Shown: in pieces, positions 28,566-37,451 of the stretch
How the letters are laid out: the number at the start of each line of letters is the position of its first letter
How positions within the stretch are numbered: position 1 is the stretch's first letter
Assembly: GCF_014192015.1 (NCBI RefSeq)
Contig: NZ_JACHXJ010000001.1
Location: 1,889,935 to 1,953,934, forward strand
Reading direction: 5' to 3'
Source of the DNA: Paenibacillus rhizosphaerae
GTDB lineage: Bacteria; Bacillota; Bacilli; Paenibacillales; Paenibacillaceae
DNA: 64,000 nucleotides
Made by a program: the position numbers and the translations under genes
Notes under the pieces: model-generated
What the model was told of the DNA's origin: nothing
Databases searched by the model: none
The model's input: only the letters and a program-made list of their open reading frames with translations

Positions 28566-29537
28566 CTACCATAAACTTTCTTTTCCCATACGGCGCACCA
28601 TCCCATTAGCCAAGAGGAGCAGCACGACATTGACCAGGGATTTGAACAACCCTGCGGCAGCGGCATACGAATAGCGCTGACCGCCTATACCAGTTCGCAG
28701 TACATAGGTGTCAATGACATCAGCTACATCCAGCAGTATCCCGTTATTGCCATTGTTCGTCAGCACCAGAATATCTTCGAAGCCGGCATTCATGATATTG
28801 CCGACAGCCAGAATCAGAAAAACGCTGATGACTGGCATGATGCAGGGCAACGTAATGCGATAGATTTGTTTAAATCTGCTTGCCCCATCCATCGCTGCCG
28901 CTTCGTATAGATGCGGATCGATGCCTGTAATCGCCGCAAGGTAAATAATCGAATTGAATCCGATTTCCTTCCAGATGTTTGTGGAAACAAGAATACCCCA
29001 GAAATAATGGGGGGTCGACAACCAGTTGACCGGTTCATGAATGAGTCCAAGCTTCTGAAGTAAAATATTTACGCTTCCGTTATCAACTGCGAAAAGTGAG
29101 GCTGCGAATCCGCCAATAATGGCCCATGACATGAAATGGGGCAAATACGTCAATGTCTGGGACAGCCTTTTAAAGAATCGGTTTCGAATCTCATTGAACA
29201 TAAGGGCTAGCACGATCGGAGCCGGAAATCCAATGAAGAGCTTTAAAAGACTGATAACGAAAGTATTCCGCATAACAAGCCAGAACTCATCTGCCTCGAA
29301 GAACGCTCGAAATTGATCCAACCCGACCCAAGGACTTGCCCAGAAACCTTTGTAAATATTGTACTCTTGAAAAGCTGACAAGACGCCCCACATCGGAACA
29401 TAGGCAAATAGGATCAGAAATACGATGGCTGGCAGCACCATAAGCTGCACCTGCCATTGATTGCGTATTACTGAGCTCCAAGGCTTGTTCGATCGGGGTT
29501 GAATCTGGGGAGCGGCCTTGGCTAAATTTTGCTTCAT
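28566..29537 (-). CDS. Carbohydrate ABC transporter permease, LplB type
   Basis: This 323-residue membrane protein is the first gene of the six-gene minus-strand run. A polar N-terminal arm of 30 residues precedes the first helix (QLMVLPAIVFLILFAYVPM). The EAA loop reads YEAAAMDGASRFKQIYRI near residue 225 and the end is ANGMVRRMGKESLW. The 255 bp upstream is shared with the divergent lectin-bearing GH16 gene, so one regulator bound there could control both directions. Confidence 0.93.
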   Translation of the reverse strand: MKQNLAKAAPQIQPRSNKPWSSVIRNQWQVQLMVLPAIVFLILFAYVPMWGVLSAFQEYNIYKGFWASPWVGLDQFRAFFEADEFWLVMRNTFVISLLKLFIGFPAPIVLALMFNEIRNRFFKRLSQTLTYLPHFMSWAIIGGFAASLFAVDNGSVNILLQKLGLIHEPVNWLSTPHYFWGILVSTNIWKEIGFNSIIYLAAITGIDPHLYEAAAMDGASRFKQIYRITLPCIMPVISVFLILAVGNIMNAGFEDILVLTNNGNNGILLDVADVIDTYVLRTGIGGQRYSYAAAAGLFKSLVNVVLLLLANGMVRRMGKESLW

Positions 29538-29795
29538 ATCGTCCTCCTGTTCAATATCTTTTGCACCGGGTGCTGATACGTAGTTTATCTTTGTTTCTTA
29601 GGAGTCAGCTAGTAGAGAGACATAACGAAAGCTTATTCAAAATCAACGACTAAATAAGAACGGATATTTCATGGATAATGAATAATAAATCGTTGTTCAA
29701 TAATCTGTTAAATTTAGGCAGCGCACACTATATTAGTGATTGCACGACGAAATAGGTGGAAACCCTAAACAAATTTTGAAAGGAGCGTAGAATTG

Positions 29796-31088
29796 ATGGC
29801 AGTGAGAAGGCTAAGGTGGAGGAATTGGAAGAAACCAGCCCAGATACTTCTTGCAGGGGTACTTGTATTGGGGGGATTGGCTGTTTCAAGTCAGAAGCAT
29901 GCAAGTGCCGCTCCGTCCGGATCAGGTTGGGAACAAACATTTAGTGATGATTTCGATTCACTTGATTCGACGAAATGGAAAACTGCCTGGTCGTACTGGT
30001 GGGATGGATCCATCCGCGAGGATAATCGGACCCGGCAACTTGCGTATTATCCAGACGAGAATGTGTCGATTGTGACAGATACCAGTGCAGGCGGTAACGG
30101 CAAGGTAGTTCGCTTGCGAACGGCTAAGGAAGACACATATGTGTCCTGGGAAAACAAAACGTACAACTACACGGCAGGTGTTTTGCAATCGAGTACGCGA
30201 TTCAAGCAAACATATGGTTACTATGAAGCCAGGATCAAGACGTTTAACTCCTCGGCGAAAGGATATATCACCGATTTTTGGTTGGCACCTTTCGCTAATA
30301 AATGGCCACCTGAGCTCGATGTGATGGAAACGGCCGGTTCAGACTCGGCAACGAAAGCGCATTTCTTTGAACACTACAGTGATTCAAACGGTGCTCATCA
30401 ATATCAAGGCATTGAGAAAGCGCTCGATCCGAGTCAATGGCACACCTACGGGGTTCAGTGGGAACCAGGCAAGCTGACCTGGTTCGTTGATGGGACACAA
30501 GTTGGCAGTTCGATTACGACGGGCGTACCTAGCGAGGATATGTTCCTGATTTTATCGACGGAAGTAGGGAACGACGGATATTGGGGTAATCCTGATGCGG
30601 GTACATGGCCACAGTATATGGAAGTGGACTATGTCAAGGTGTGGAAAAAGAGCGGCATTACTTCTGGCCAAACCTATGAAATTTCCAGCAAAGTAGACGG
30701 GAATAAGGCATTCGATGTCGACAGTATTTCAACAGCAGACGGGGCAGCGGTTCAGGTCTGGGATTATGTAGGAGGCGGCAATCAGAAGTGGAAGGCAGAA
30801 GATGTTGGGGGAGGCTTCTACAAGCTGACGGCAACCCATAGCAACAAAGTACTCGACATCTGCAACAATTCTACGGGTCAGTCCTGTTTGAAGCAATCAA
30901 CATATACCGGAGCGGATAGTCAGTTATGGAAAATCGAAGATCAAGGTAACGGGTACTATCGAATTGTTTCCAAGCTCAGTGGTCTTGTCATTGATCTGCC
31001 AAACTCGAATACAACGAATGGAACAGATCTTCAGACTTATTGGTGGAACGGTTCAGATGCTCAGCTGTGGAAGTTGACTTCGCAATAA
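29796..31088 (+). CDS. Secreted GH16 glycoside hydrolase with C-terminal ricin-type beta-trefoil (CBM13)
   Basis: This roughly 430-residue exported enzyme starts with a signal peptide (WKKPAQILLAGVLVLGG...ASAAP, cleavage near residue 40). A GH16 jelly-roll follows (about 45-285) with the catalytic E-x-D-x-x-E in WPPELDVMETAGSD and aromatic cleft residues such as YITDFWLAPF. Residues about 290-430 form a ricin-type trefoil with three Q-x-W-type repeats (GNQKWKAED, DSQLWKIED, DAQLWKLTS), which would hold the enzyme on polysaccharide. AAAGGAG at 29779-29785 serves either a TTG at 29793 or the ATG at 29796. It is divergent from the transporter operon and ended by a perfect terminator. The polymer could be laminarin, porphyran/agar-like or another beta-galactan; the catalytic motif alone does not decide. 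Confidence 0.9.
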   Translation: MAVRRLRWRNWKKPAQILLAGVLVLGGLAVSSQKHASAAPSGSGWEQTFSDDFDSLDSTKWKTAWSYWWDGSIREDNRTRQLAYYPDENVSIVTDTSAGGNGKVVRLRTAKEDTYVSWENKTYNYTAGVLQSSTRFKQTYGYYEARIKTFNSSAKGYITDFWLAPFANKWPPELDVMETAGSDSATKAHFFEHYSDSNGAHQYQGIEKALDPSQWHTYGVQWEPGKLTWFVDGTQVGSSITTGVPSEDMFLILSTEVGNDGYWGNPDAGTWPQYMEVDYVKVWKKSGITSGQTYEISSKVDGNKAFDVDSISTADGAAVQVWDYVGGGNQKWKAEDVGGGFYKLTATHSNKVLDICNNSTGQSCLKQSTYTGADSQLWKIEDQGNGYYRIVSKLSGLVIDLPNSNTTNGTDLQTYWWNGSDAQLWKLTSQ

Positions 31089-31108
31089 TAGAGGTTATGT
31101 GATGATAC

Positions 31109-31142
31109 GAGCAGGCCTTAATCAGGGCCTGCTCTCTTTTTT
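31109..31142 (+). terminator. Rho-independent terminator of the GH16-lectin gene
   Basis: GAGCAGGCC pairs perfectly with GGCCTGCTC and is followed by TCTTTTTT. Confidence 0.92.
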
Positions 31143-31387
31143 ATCGAGGTTTTTTATTTATAACTAACCGAGTTTCAATGCACTGGTCGACATCAAAGAT
31201 CTATGATCTACGCATGTTGTCTGTGGTAAGGAAAAATCTCGTGGTAAATTGAAAGTTATTGGAGGATTTTATTTTAACCGAAGATAGAGATAGAAAATGG
31301 CCTAAAACGTTCTTCTTAAGAGTTAAATTAAACGGTGCTTTATAGGATCAAACAAAATTGATTGTTCGATATAAGAAAGGGAGTGAA

Positions 31388-34300
31388 ATGCAGATGATAA
31401 TATTTTATGATCAGACCTTTCCTTATGGTGGTGTGAGACCAGATGAGGCAAGCCTTCAGAAACTCGCTTCTTTTGGGGAAATCGTTGGAGTGGAGGAGTT
31501 GGCTGGACGCCTAGACCGAGCCGAGCCTGCGGAAACGATGGTATGGCTGCACGGCCCTTATTTCCCCAAAGCGTCATGGAGTGTAATCGTACGCTTCTTG
31601 GAGCGCGGCTGCGGCTTCGTACATATAGGGGGATCCCCTTTCCGGATACCTGTATACTCTTCGGAGAATGGCTGGATAGAAGAGCGTGAACAACCTGCCT
31701 ACCATCAACGACTTCGAATCCATGAGATCCAGCGAGTTGAGCGTGAGCAGGACTGGTGCTACTCCGGTAGCGGAAAAATCTATCCCCTCTTTGAAGGCAT
31801 GGAGGTACTTTTCGAACCAGCGGAAACTTGCAGCTTTGTGCTTACCCTTTCCTCTACCCCTGACCATCCTCGGGAGCCTGGCTCCAGCGGACCGATGGAT
31901 GCAAGGATCCACCCAGTCATGATCGCTAACGACAAAAACGGCAGGGAGAAGGCGGCTCCGGCTGTGCTGATGGAGAACGTCCGTGGCACCTATGCCGGTA
32001 GTCGGTGGTTGTTTATCAACCAGGAGATCCGCCATCGGTTTTGGATCTCTGGTGGTCCGGAAGCTGTTGCCCGATGGGCTCAATTCTGCGGTCGAGGAGT
32101 TACAGAAGCTTGGCTGAAGACGGGATATGCCAGTTACGAAGTAGGCGAGAATCCTGCATTACTGTTGCAGATGCAAGCCTTGATAGACTCTGCTATTGCA
32201 GACTGGAATGTTGAGATTACGGTATCTCAGGCTTCCGCGACTGAAGATTCGGTTATTCATAAAGAACGTTTGGTGCTTTCTGTTGAGCGTGAGATAATCT
32301 ACGAATGGCTTCCGCTGAAGATGACACTGGAACCTGGGCTATACCGGATGGAAGCAAGAGCTGTTTCATCCAACGGGGAGCGAATGCATTTGTCCCAAGG
32401 TTTCTGGTGCAAAGACAATAATCTTTTGACTCAAGGTGAGTCTTTGGCATGCGGTCGTGATTATTTTATGAGGAACGGCAAACCGATGCCCGTCGTGGGT
32501 ATGACTTATATGGCCAGCGATACCGGAAGAAAGTTTCTCTTCCTTCCGAATCCTGATGTATGGGATCGGGATATGGAAAAAATGAAGCGGGCCGGCATCA
32601 ACTTGATCCGGACGGGCATCTGGTCAGCTTGGCGGCATATAATGCTCGAGGACGGGCACCCATCTGATAAGGTGCTTCGTTCTATGGATGCGTTCTTGTT
32701 AACGGCTGCCCGCCATGGTCTGGAAGTGATTTTTACTTTTTTTGCATTCACCCCGGAGATGTGGGAGGGATCCAATCCATATCTGGATACCCGAAGTGTA
32801 GAAGCGCAGAAGCGCTTTATCCGTTCTATCGTAACCCGGCATGCGAATACCACGAATGTCCATTGGGATCTGATTAACGAACCTTCTTTATTTGATCCTT
32901 CCCGGATTTTCGACGGGCCACGCAAAGTCGGGGATGTGAGCGAGCGTGTGGCTTTCCGGAATTGGCTCCGTAAGCGTCATGGGAACGATATCAGGGGCCT
33001 TCAAGAAAAGTGGGGCATGACGCCAGAGGAATTGCCTGATTTTGAATCCGCTAATCCGCCCGAGAAGGCGGAGATCAACTTTAATCCCACGGAGGGCAAA
33101 GCGAAACGAGGCTTGCGGTGGCTTGACTATTGTTTGTTTACTATGGACATGCACAACCGCTGGGTCGGTGAGTTGTCCAACTCGATTAGATCCTCAAGTC
33201 CCAAGCAGCTTATTACGGTGGGACAGGATGAGGCAGTTATGGCTCAAAGGCCATCCCCTTTCTTTTATGCAGACAGTGTGGATTATACATCGGTGCATAC
33301 TTGGTGGCTTAACGACCATCTGTTATGGGATGGCTTAGTCGGTAAGACACCACTAAAGCCTAATCTCGTTCAGGAAACGGGAATGATGTATGTGGAGACG
33401 GCATCGGGGATGGCTAAGCGCTCTGAACCGGAGCTCCGCAATATGCTGGAGCGGAAGTATGCGTACGCCTTCGCCGCTGGAGCAGCCGGAGCGGTTCAAT
33501 GGATATGGAATATCAATCCATATCTGAACAGTGTGAATGAGTCTAATATTGGTGCACTTCGGGCGGATGGGACAGAGAAACCAGAAGTCGGTGTATCTTA
33601 TGGGTTTGGACAATTTATGGGTGAGATTCATGGTGTATTCGCTGACAGACGTCTTGAGGAAGTTGCTGTAATCTTTCCATATTCTAATAGTTTTTCTAAT
33701 CGGCACTTTGCCTTCGACGCAACAACCCGTCTATCCCGAGTATTGAGTTATCAGCTCAAGCAGACATTCCGTATCTGGAGCGAGTATCATTTGAGCCCTG
33801 AGGAGACCGGATCCGGAGCTAAATTGATGATCGTGCCTTCCGCCCACAATCTTTCCAGCCATGCTCTGGAGCAGCTACTGCAACGCGTAAGGAAGGATGG
33901 AAGCACGCTACTACTAACTGGACCACTTTCTCTAGACGAATATTGGAAGTCCTCCGGCCGTTTACAAATGATTACTGGTGACACCAGACTAGTTAATGTC
34001 TGCCGAGAAGAGATGCTGGAAGTAGGTGGAGATAAGTTATCCATAGCTTTTGGGCAAAACCGGATCGGAGAGCTTGTGAAGGAAATCCCAGTAGGGATTT
34101 TCGACGGAATGAACAAGCTTCATGAATACGACTTAGGCAAGGGCAAGCTTTTGTGGTGTCCTCTTCCTGTGGAATGCAGCGACAGCCCGGAAGCCATGAC
34201 ACACGTTTATCGTTATGTTTTGGATTTGGCGGGGGTCACGAAGGAGCTTCGTTGGATCCGGGGAGGAGAGTTACCCGGAGTCTATGGTCGGAAGCTGGCG

Positions 34301-34504
34301 TTCCCAGATGGTGCGTTGTATATCTTCGTATCAGAGAGTGGTTACGATGCAGAGATTGCTGTCCAGGATGCGGACACAGGTGTGGACTACTCTTTCGTAC
34401 TAGAAAGAGACCGGTCCGTCCTGTTTGCGGCGGATCGGAATGGGGACCTGCTGGCTGTATACAGACCAGAAGAGGTTAAGATCTGGCATGGTATAAAGTG
34501 TTAA
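31388..34504 (+). CDS. Large clan GH-A glycoside hydrolase (GH42/GH5-like beta-glycosidase)
   Basis: This 1038-residue cytoplasmic hydrolase starts at ATG 31388, after AAAGGGAGTG. Residues 1-340 are a beta-rich region preceded by a glutamine-amidotransferase-like segment (MVWLHGPYFPKASW; GCGFVHIGGSPFRIP). The TIM barrel begins near residue 365 (DYFMRNGKPMPVVGMTYM). The probable acid/base Glu is in VHWDLINEPSLF and the probable nucleophile in LVQETGMMY. A GATase-like, trimerisation-type region follows (AKLMIVPSAHNLSSHALEQL), as seen in GH42 beta-galactosidases. No signal peptide. It could finish the breakdown of imported oligosaccharides. Relatives are loosely annotated as beta-galactosidase; activity is unproven. 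Confidence 0.82.
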   Translation: MQMIIFYDQTFPYGGVRPDEASLQKLASFGEIVGVEELAGRLDRAEPAETMVWLHGPYFPKASWSVIVRFLERGCGFVHIGGSPFRIPVYSSENGWIEEREQPAYHQRLRIHEIQRVEREQDWCYSGSGKIYPLFEGMEVLFEPAETCSFVLTLSSTPDHPREPGSSGPMDARIHPVMIANDKNGREKAAPAVLMENVRGTYAGSRWLFINQEIRHRFWISGGPEAVARWAQFCGRGVTEAWLKTGYASYEVGENPALLLQMQALIDSAIADWNVEITVSQASATEDSVIHKERLVLSVEREIIYEWLPLKMTLEPGLYRMEARAVSSNGERMHLSQGFWCKDNNLLTQGESLACGRDYFMRNGKPMPVVGMTYMASDTGRKFLFLPNPDVWDRDMEKMKRAGINLIRTGIWSAWRHIMLEDGHPSDKVLRSMDAFLLTAARHGLEVIFTFFAFTPEMWEGSNPYLDTRSVEAQKRFIRSIVTRHANTTNVHWDLINEPSLFDPSRIFDGPRKVGDVSERVAFRNWLRKRHGNDIRGLQEKWGMTPEELPDFESANPPEKAEINFNPTEGKAKRGLRWLDYCLFTMDMHNRWVGELSNSIRSSSPKQLITVGQDEAVMAQRPSPFFYADSVDYTSVHTWWLNDHLLWDGLVGKTPLKPNLVQETGMMYVETASGMAKRSEPELRNMLERKYAYAFAAGAAGAVQWIWNINPYLNSVNESNIGALRADGTEKPEVGVSYGFGQFMGEIHGVFADRRLEEVAVIFPYSNSFSNRHFAFDATTRLSRVLSYQLKQTFRIWSEYHLSPEETGSGAKLMIVPSAHNLSSHALEQLLQRVRKDGSTLLLTGPLSLDEYWKSSGRLQMITGDTRLVNVCREEMLEVGGDKLSIAFGQNRIGELVKEIPVGIFDGMNKLHEYDLGKGKLLWCPLPVECSDSPEAMTHVYRYVLDLAGVTKELRWIRGGELPGVYGRKLAFPDGALYIFVSESGYDAEIAVQDADTGVDYSFVLERDRSVLFAADRNGDLLAVYRPEEVKIWHGIKC

Positions 34505-34674
34505 GGTATATGATGACGTAATCGTCCTAGACCTAGAGTTCTGGGATTCCGGATTATGTGAAGAGTAATTCGGGGTGAATATCCCGAAAGGAGCAGAGGA
34601 TGTAACTCCGTATATACTCACCGACAATGGGGTTCAATTTCCCTTCTTGATCGATCTAGTTCGTAAATTATTTT

Positions 34675-34769
34675 ATTAAGCTATCGGGAGAACGATAGTT
34701 CAATAATGAACAAGAAGCCAGCCGATTACTTTGACCGGCTGGCTTTATTCAACTAACGGGCAGTTTAAC
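34675..34769 (+). repeat. Cassette repeat, copy A
   Basis: Two direct-repeat halves flank a hairpin. The left half has CTATCG-GGAGA-ACGATAG (a perfect short palindrome), the hairpin is AGCCAGCCG/CCGGCTGGCT, and the right half has AACTAACGGGCAGTTTAA. It begins the series of small plus-strand genes. Confidence 0.8.
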
Positions 34770-34871
34770 GCAACAAACTCATTATTATTTGCGTATAAAG
34801 GTTGTGTGGTAAAATATGGATTGTAATTATTGAGTTAAGAGTGAGAATCTTTTAGGGAGTGAATAAAGCAA

Positions 34872-35483
34872 ATGGTCCACTCTAAAGGCTTAAAATTATT
34901 GATTGGTGCTGTGGTTATCGTTTCTGTCGGAGTGGGTGGTGCAGTAGCTTACCAGAAGGTATATGCAAAAAGTGCAACTACTCAAAGTAGCATTAGTTCG
35001 CAAACCTATTCTCTAAATGAAAGTGGACAGACTTACGGTTCTGCTGAAAAAACCACTCCTTATGAAATGCTACCCGATTTAATCCATAGAGGAAGTGTGG
35101 ATGGCGTTGCAGGATATGTGTTGAAAAGCGATTATCTAAAAGGTGTAAGTGATGTCCCACTATATGATGTTGATGGGAAAACCATACTTGGTTCATTTCA
35201 TATAAGCGCCAATGTTGTGAACTTTCCGAGAAATGAAAACGGACAGACATACGGTTCTGCTGCGGATGCCGCCTCTTCCGACACGGAACCTGAATTAATC
35301 AGTGCTTTTGGTGTGGATGGCACCAAGGGATATGTGATGAAAAAAGATTTAGACGGTGAACAGCCAAAATCACCTAAGGAAGCCCTTGCGTCAATGGAAA
35401 GAAATAAGGAAGGACGGGATATTCCCTTGTATGACGTTGATGGTAAAACCGTAATTGGAGTGTTTCATGTTGGAGGAAAGTAA
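34872..35483 (+). CDS. Secreted or membrane-anchored protein with two internal repeats
   Basis: This 203-residue protein has one N-terminal hydrophobic segment (LKLLIGAVVIVSVGVGGAVA, residues 5-24) that acts as a signal or anchor. The rest is two copies of one unit, about residues 51-117 and 120-202, each containing N-E-x-G-Q-T-Y-G-S, a D-G-x-x-G-Y-V stretch and PLYDVDGKT, then a G-x-F-H-x-x end. The second copy has a roughly 20-residue insertion (GEQPKSPKEALASMERNKEG). Similar single units occur in Bacillus secreted proteins without known function. A possible promoter is TTGCGT...TAAAAT at about 34790-34816. The stop lies 16 bp before repeat copy B. Confidence 0.75.
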   Translation: MVHSKGLKLLIGAVVIVSVGVGGAVAYQKVYAKSATTQSSISSQTYSLNESGQTYGSAEKTTPYEMLPDLIHRGSVDGVAGYVLKSDYLKGVSDVPLYDVDGKTILGSFHISANVVNFPRNENGQTYGSAADAASSDTEPELISAFGVDGTKGYVMKKDLDGEQPKSPKEALASMERNKEGRDIPLYDVDGKTVIGVFHVGGK

Positions 35484-35498
35484 AAAAGTGTATTCTAA

Positions 35499-35591
35499 CG
35501 TTAAGCTAACGTGAAACGATAGTTGAATAACCGACAAGGATGAAGCTGCCAATTCTAATCGGCAGCTTCAATAAGCTAACGGGCATTGAAC
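35499..35591 (+). repeat. Cassette repeat, copy B
   Basis: The left half is TTAAGCTAACGTGAAACGAT-AGTTGAAT, the hairpin GAAGCTGCC/GGCAGCTTC, and the right half TAAGCTAACGGGCA. It is nearly identical over its length to copy C on the other side of the HAD gene. Confidence 0.88.
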
Positions 35592-35606
35592 GGAGATGAT
35601 TATTAT

Positions 35607-36248
35607 TTGATCGCCATTGTTCTATGGGATTTGGATGGAACTATTCAAGATAGCGAGTCACTTGCTAAGGAAGGGACTCGATATGGATTTAAAGAGGTGC
35701 TTGGTAGGGAGCCAACGGAAGACGAATTCGCTCAGCTTGTCGGACGTCCTGTTCCAGTAGTTTACAAAGAATGGTTTGATGACGTACTAGCAAAACAGAT
35801 TCTTGATACGGGAACACACTACTACCAAGAACGGGCAGAACAAATCCCCTGCTACTCAGGTATCCCAGAGTTACTGAAAGAATTGAAGCAAAGAGGTTAT
35901 CGAATGGGAGTCGTATCTTCTAAACGACGTTTTCATGTTGTGAATGAATTGAAGTCAAAAGCTTTGGACATCTTGTTTGATGTTATCATAGCCCAAGAAG
36001 ACACCCTACAACATAAACCTCACCCTGATCCCCTATTGCTTGCGGCAAGTCGCCTGAAATGTTCCCCTGAGAATTGTGTATATATAGGAGACCAACCTTC
36101 AGACATAAAAGCAGCTGATGCTGCACAAATGAGGAGTATTGCAGCACTTTGGGGAGAGGGTAAATTTGAACGACTTAAGGCGATTGGCCCAACAATGTTG
36201 GCCTATACTCCGTTGGACATTTTTGATTTCCTATCAACTTCCGTATGA
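35607..36248 (+). CDS. HAD family hydrolase (phosphoglycolate phosphatase/PpaX-like)
   Basis: This 213-residue phosphatase of HAD subfamily IA has motif I VLWDLDGT (nucleophile Asp near residue 8), motif II VVSSK, motif III Lys in HKPHPDPLL and motif IV YIGDQPSDIKAAD. A cap domain of the phosphoglycolate phosphatase type lies between motifs I and II. The start is probably the TTG at 35607, with CGGAG eleven bases upstream; the earlier TTG at 35586 lies within repeat copy B. The gene is flanked by almost identical repeat copies B and C, so gene plus one copy looks like a transferable unit. The physiological substrate is not clear from sequence. Confidence 0.87.
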   Translation: MIAIVLWDLDGTIQDSESLAKEGTRYGFKEVLGREPTEDEFAQLVGRPVPVVYKEWFDDVLAKQILDTGTHYYQERAEQIPCYSGIPELLKELKQRGYRMGVVSSKRRFHVVNELKSKALDILFDVIIAQEDTLQHKPHPDPLLLAASRLKCSPENCVYIGDQPSDIKAADAAQMRSIAALWGEGKFERLKAIGPTMLAYTPLDIFDFLSTSV

Positions 36249-36337
36249 CATTAAGCTAACGTGAAACGATAGTTGAATAACCGACAAGGATGAAGCTACC
36301 AATTCTAATCGGCAGCTTCATTAAGCTAACGGGCAGG
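36249..36337 (+). repeat. Cassette repeat, copy C
   Basis: Starts directly at the HAD stop codon. It matches copy B base for base apart from a few changes (GAAGCTACC in the stem instead of GAAGCTGCC; TTAAGC instead of ATAAGC in the right half). Confidence 0.88.
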
Positions 36338-36479
36338 TTTGTTCCAATATGTGGTTATTTAAATGGGGTAAATTGGTATATCTTTGGTTATAGGAAGTCA
36401 ACTGCTCCCCCTATACATGACGCAACTTAAAGTGGACCATAGATGCCTAATTAAGAACCCAGTTTAAGGGGGAAAACTG

Positions 36480-36911
36480 ATGCGCTACTTTCTCATGATA
36501 AATGCTCTGAGCGCTATCTTTGCATTATTACCATTTATAATGAGTGAAATGTTAGTTAATGTCTATAGAATAAATCGAATTACTGGCGTTGAAATAGCAG
36601 TTATAGATAGGGTTAATACAGTTATCGGTCTTCTATGCTTTTCCTTTTCAATCATAACGTTTGTGTTCATGATAAAAAAACGATTTCTCCCCTCTAAAAA
36701 GACTAACTTATTTTCCTCCATAACCTGGGTTCCATATTACTGGCTATACATTAGTATTTTTGCATCCCAATTTCCAATAACGAATCCGGCGGATAAAGCT
36801 AATCCTGCTTCCGGAGTAATTATCATTGCAGGATTATTACTCTATCCGATCATATTGGCTGGAATGAATGCTATTGCTTTATTGTTAAAGAGTCACAACT
36901 CTTTAAGCTAA
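36480..36911 (+). CDS. Small membrane protein with about four helices
   Basis: This 143-residue hydrophobic protein has helices at about 5-25, 48-66, 80-97 and 113-133, and a short KKRFLPSKK loop on the probable cytoplasmic side. AAGGGGGAAAA precedes the ATG. No family was recognised. Its last codons (S-L-S-stop) read into the start of repeat copy D: the stop is the TAA of AGCTAACGG. Confidence 0.7.
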   Translation: MRYFLMINALSAIFALLPFIMSEMLVNVYRINRITGVEIAVIDRVNTVIGLLCFSFSIITFVFMIKKRFLPSKKTNLFSSITWVPYYWLYISIFASQFPITNPADKANPASGVIIIAGLLLYPIILAGMNAIALLLKSHNSLS

Positions 36912-36992
36912 CGGGGAACTTTAGTTCAACGATCCATAAGCAGTTTGCCGCCGCGGCAGCTGCTTCTTTTCATTAAGTAATTGGGCGTTTAC
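36903..36992 (+). repeat. Cassette repeat, copy D
   Basis: The left half is TTAAGCTAACGGGGAACTTT-AGTTCAA, the hairpin is GCAG...GCCGCCGCGGC...CTGC, and the right half (TTAAGTAATTGGGCGTTTA) is degenerate. Copy H shares the same hairpin type. Confidence 0.8.
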
Positions 36993-37065
36993 GGCAACAA
37001 GTGCATGTGTAGAGGCGTCAGTATATTGGGAATCCTTTCTTAAGTAAAGGAGGGTATACTACGGG

Positions 37066-37266
37066 GTGGCGCTGAAAATTGGTTATTTAATGATGGTCTG
37101 CTGGTTAATTTATGTGGTTTATTCAATACAGCATGTGGATGCATGGAATGATGATAACCGAGTTGCAATCGCTATATTTTTAGCCTTCGCAGGATTAGTG
37201 ATTTTCCCTGTTTATTTTGTCTCAATTTACCTGTTTGGGGAATTAAGAAAAAGGATGCAACGTTAA
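37066..37266 (+). CDS. Small two-helix membrane protein
   Basis: This 66-residue protein has two hydrophobic segments, about 4-20 and 36-58. GTG at 37066 is the only plausible start, with AAGGAGGG eleven bases upstream. The stop codon is the TAA of repeat copy E. No family was recognised. Confidence 0.6.
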   Translation: MALKIGYLMMVCWLIYVVYSIQHVDAWNDDNRVAIAIFLAFAGLVIFPVYFVSIYLFGELRKRMQR

Positions 37267-37356
37267 GCTATCTGGGAACGATAGTTGAACCAATACAGGG
37301 AGCAGAACGCCGCGACGCTGCTCCCTGTTCTATTGTAATTGGCAGGATAATTCAAT
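37263..37356 (+). repeat. Cassette repeat, copy E
   Basis: The left half is TTAAGCTATCTGGGAACGAT-AGTTGAA, the hairpin CAGGGAGCAG/CTGCTCCCTG is a perfect 10-bp stem, and the right half is ATTGGCAGGATAATTCAAT. Confidence 0.83.
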
Positions 37357-37451
37357 AGGATATTAGTCTTTTATGGTAAGATTATAGAACAAGATAAGTT
37401 ATAGTCGTCGTTTTTAGAATGAACAGTATGAAATTATAGGGGAGTCCTAAA

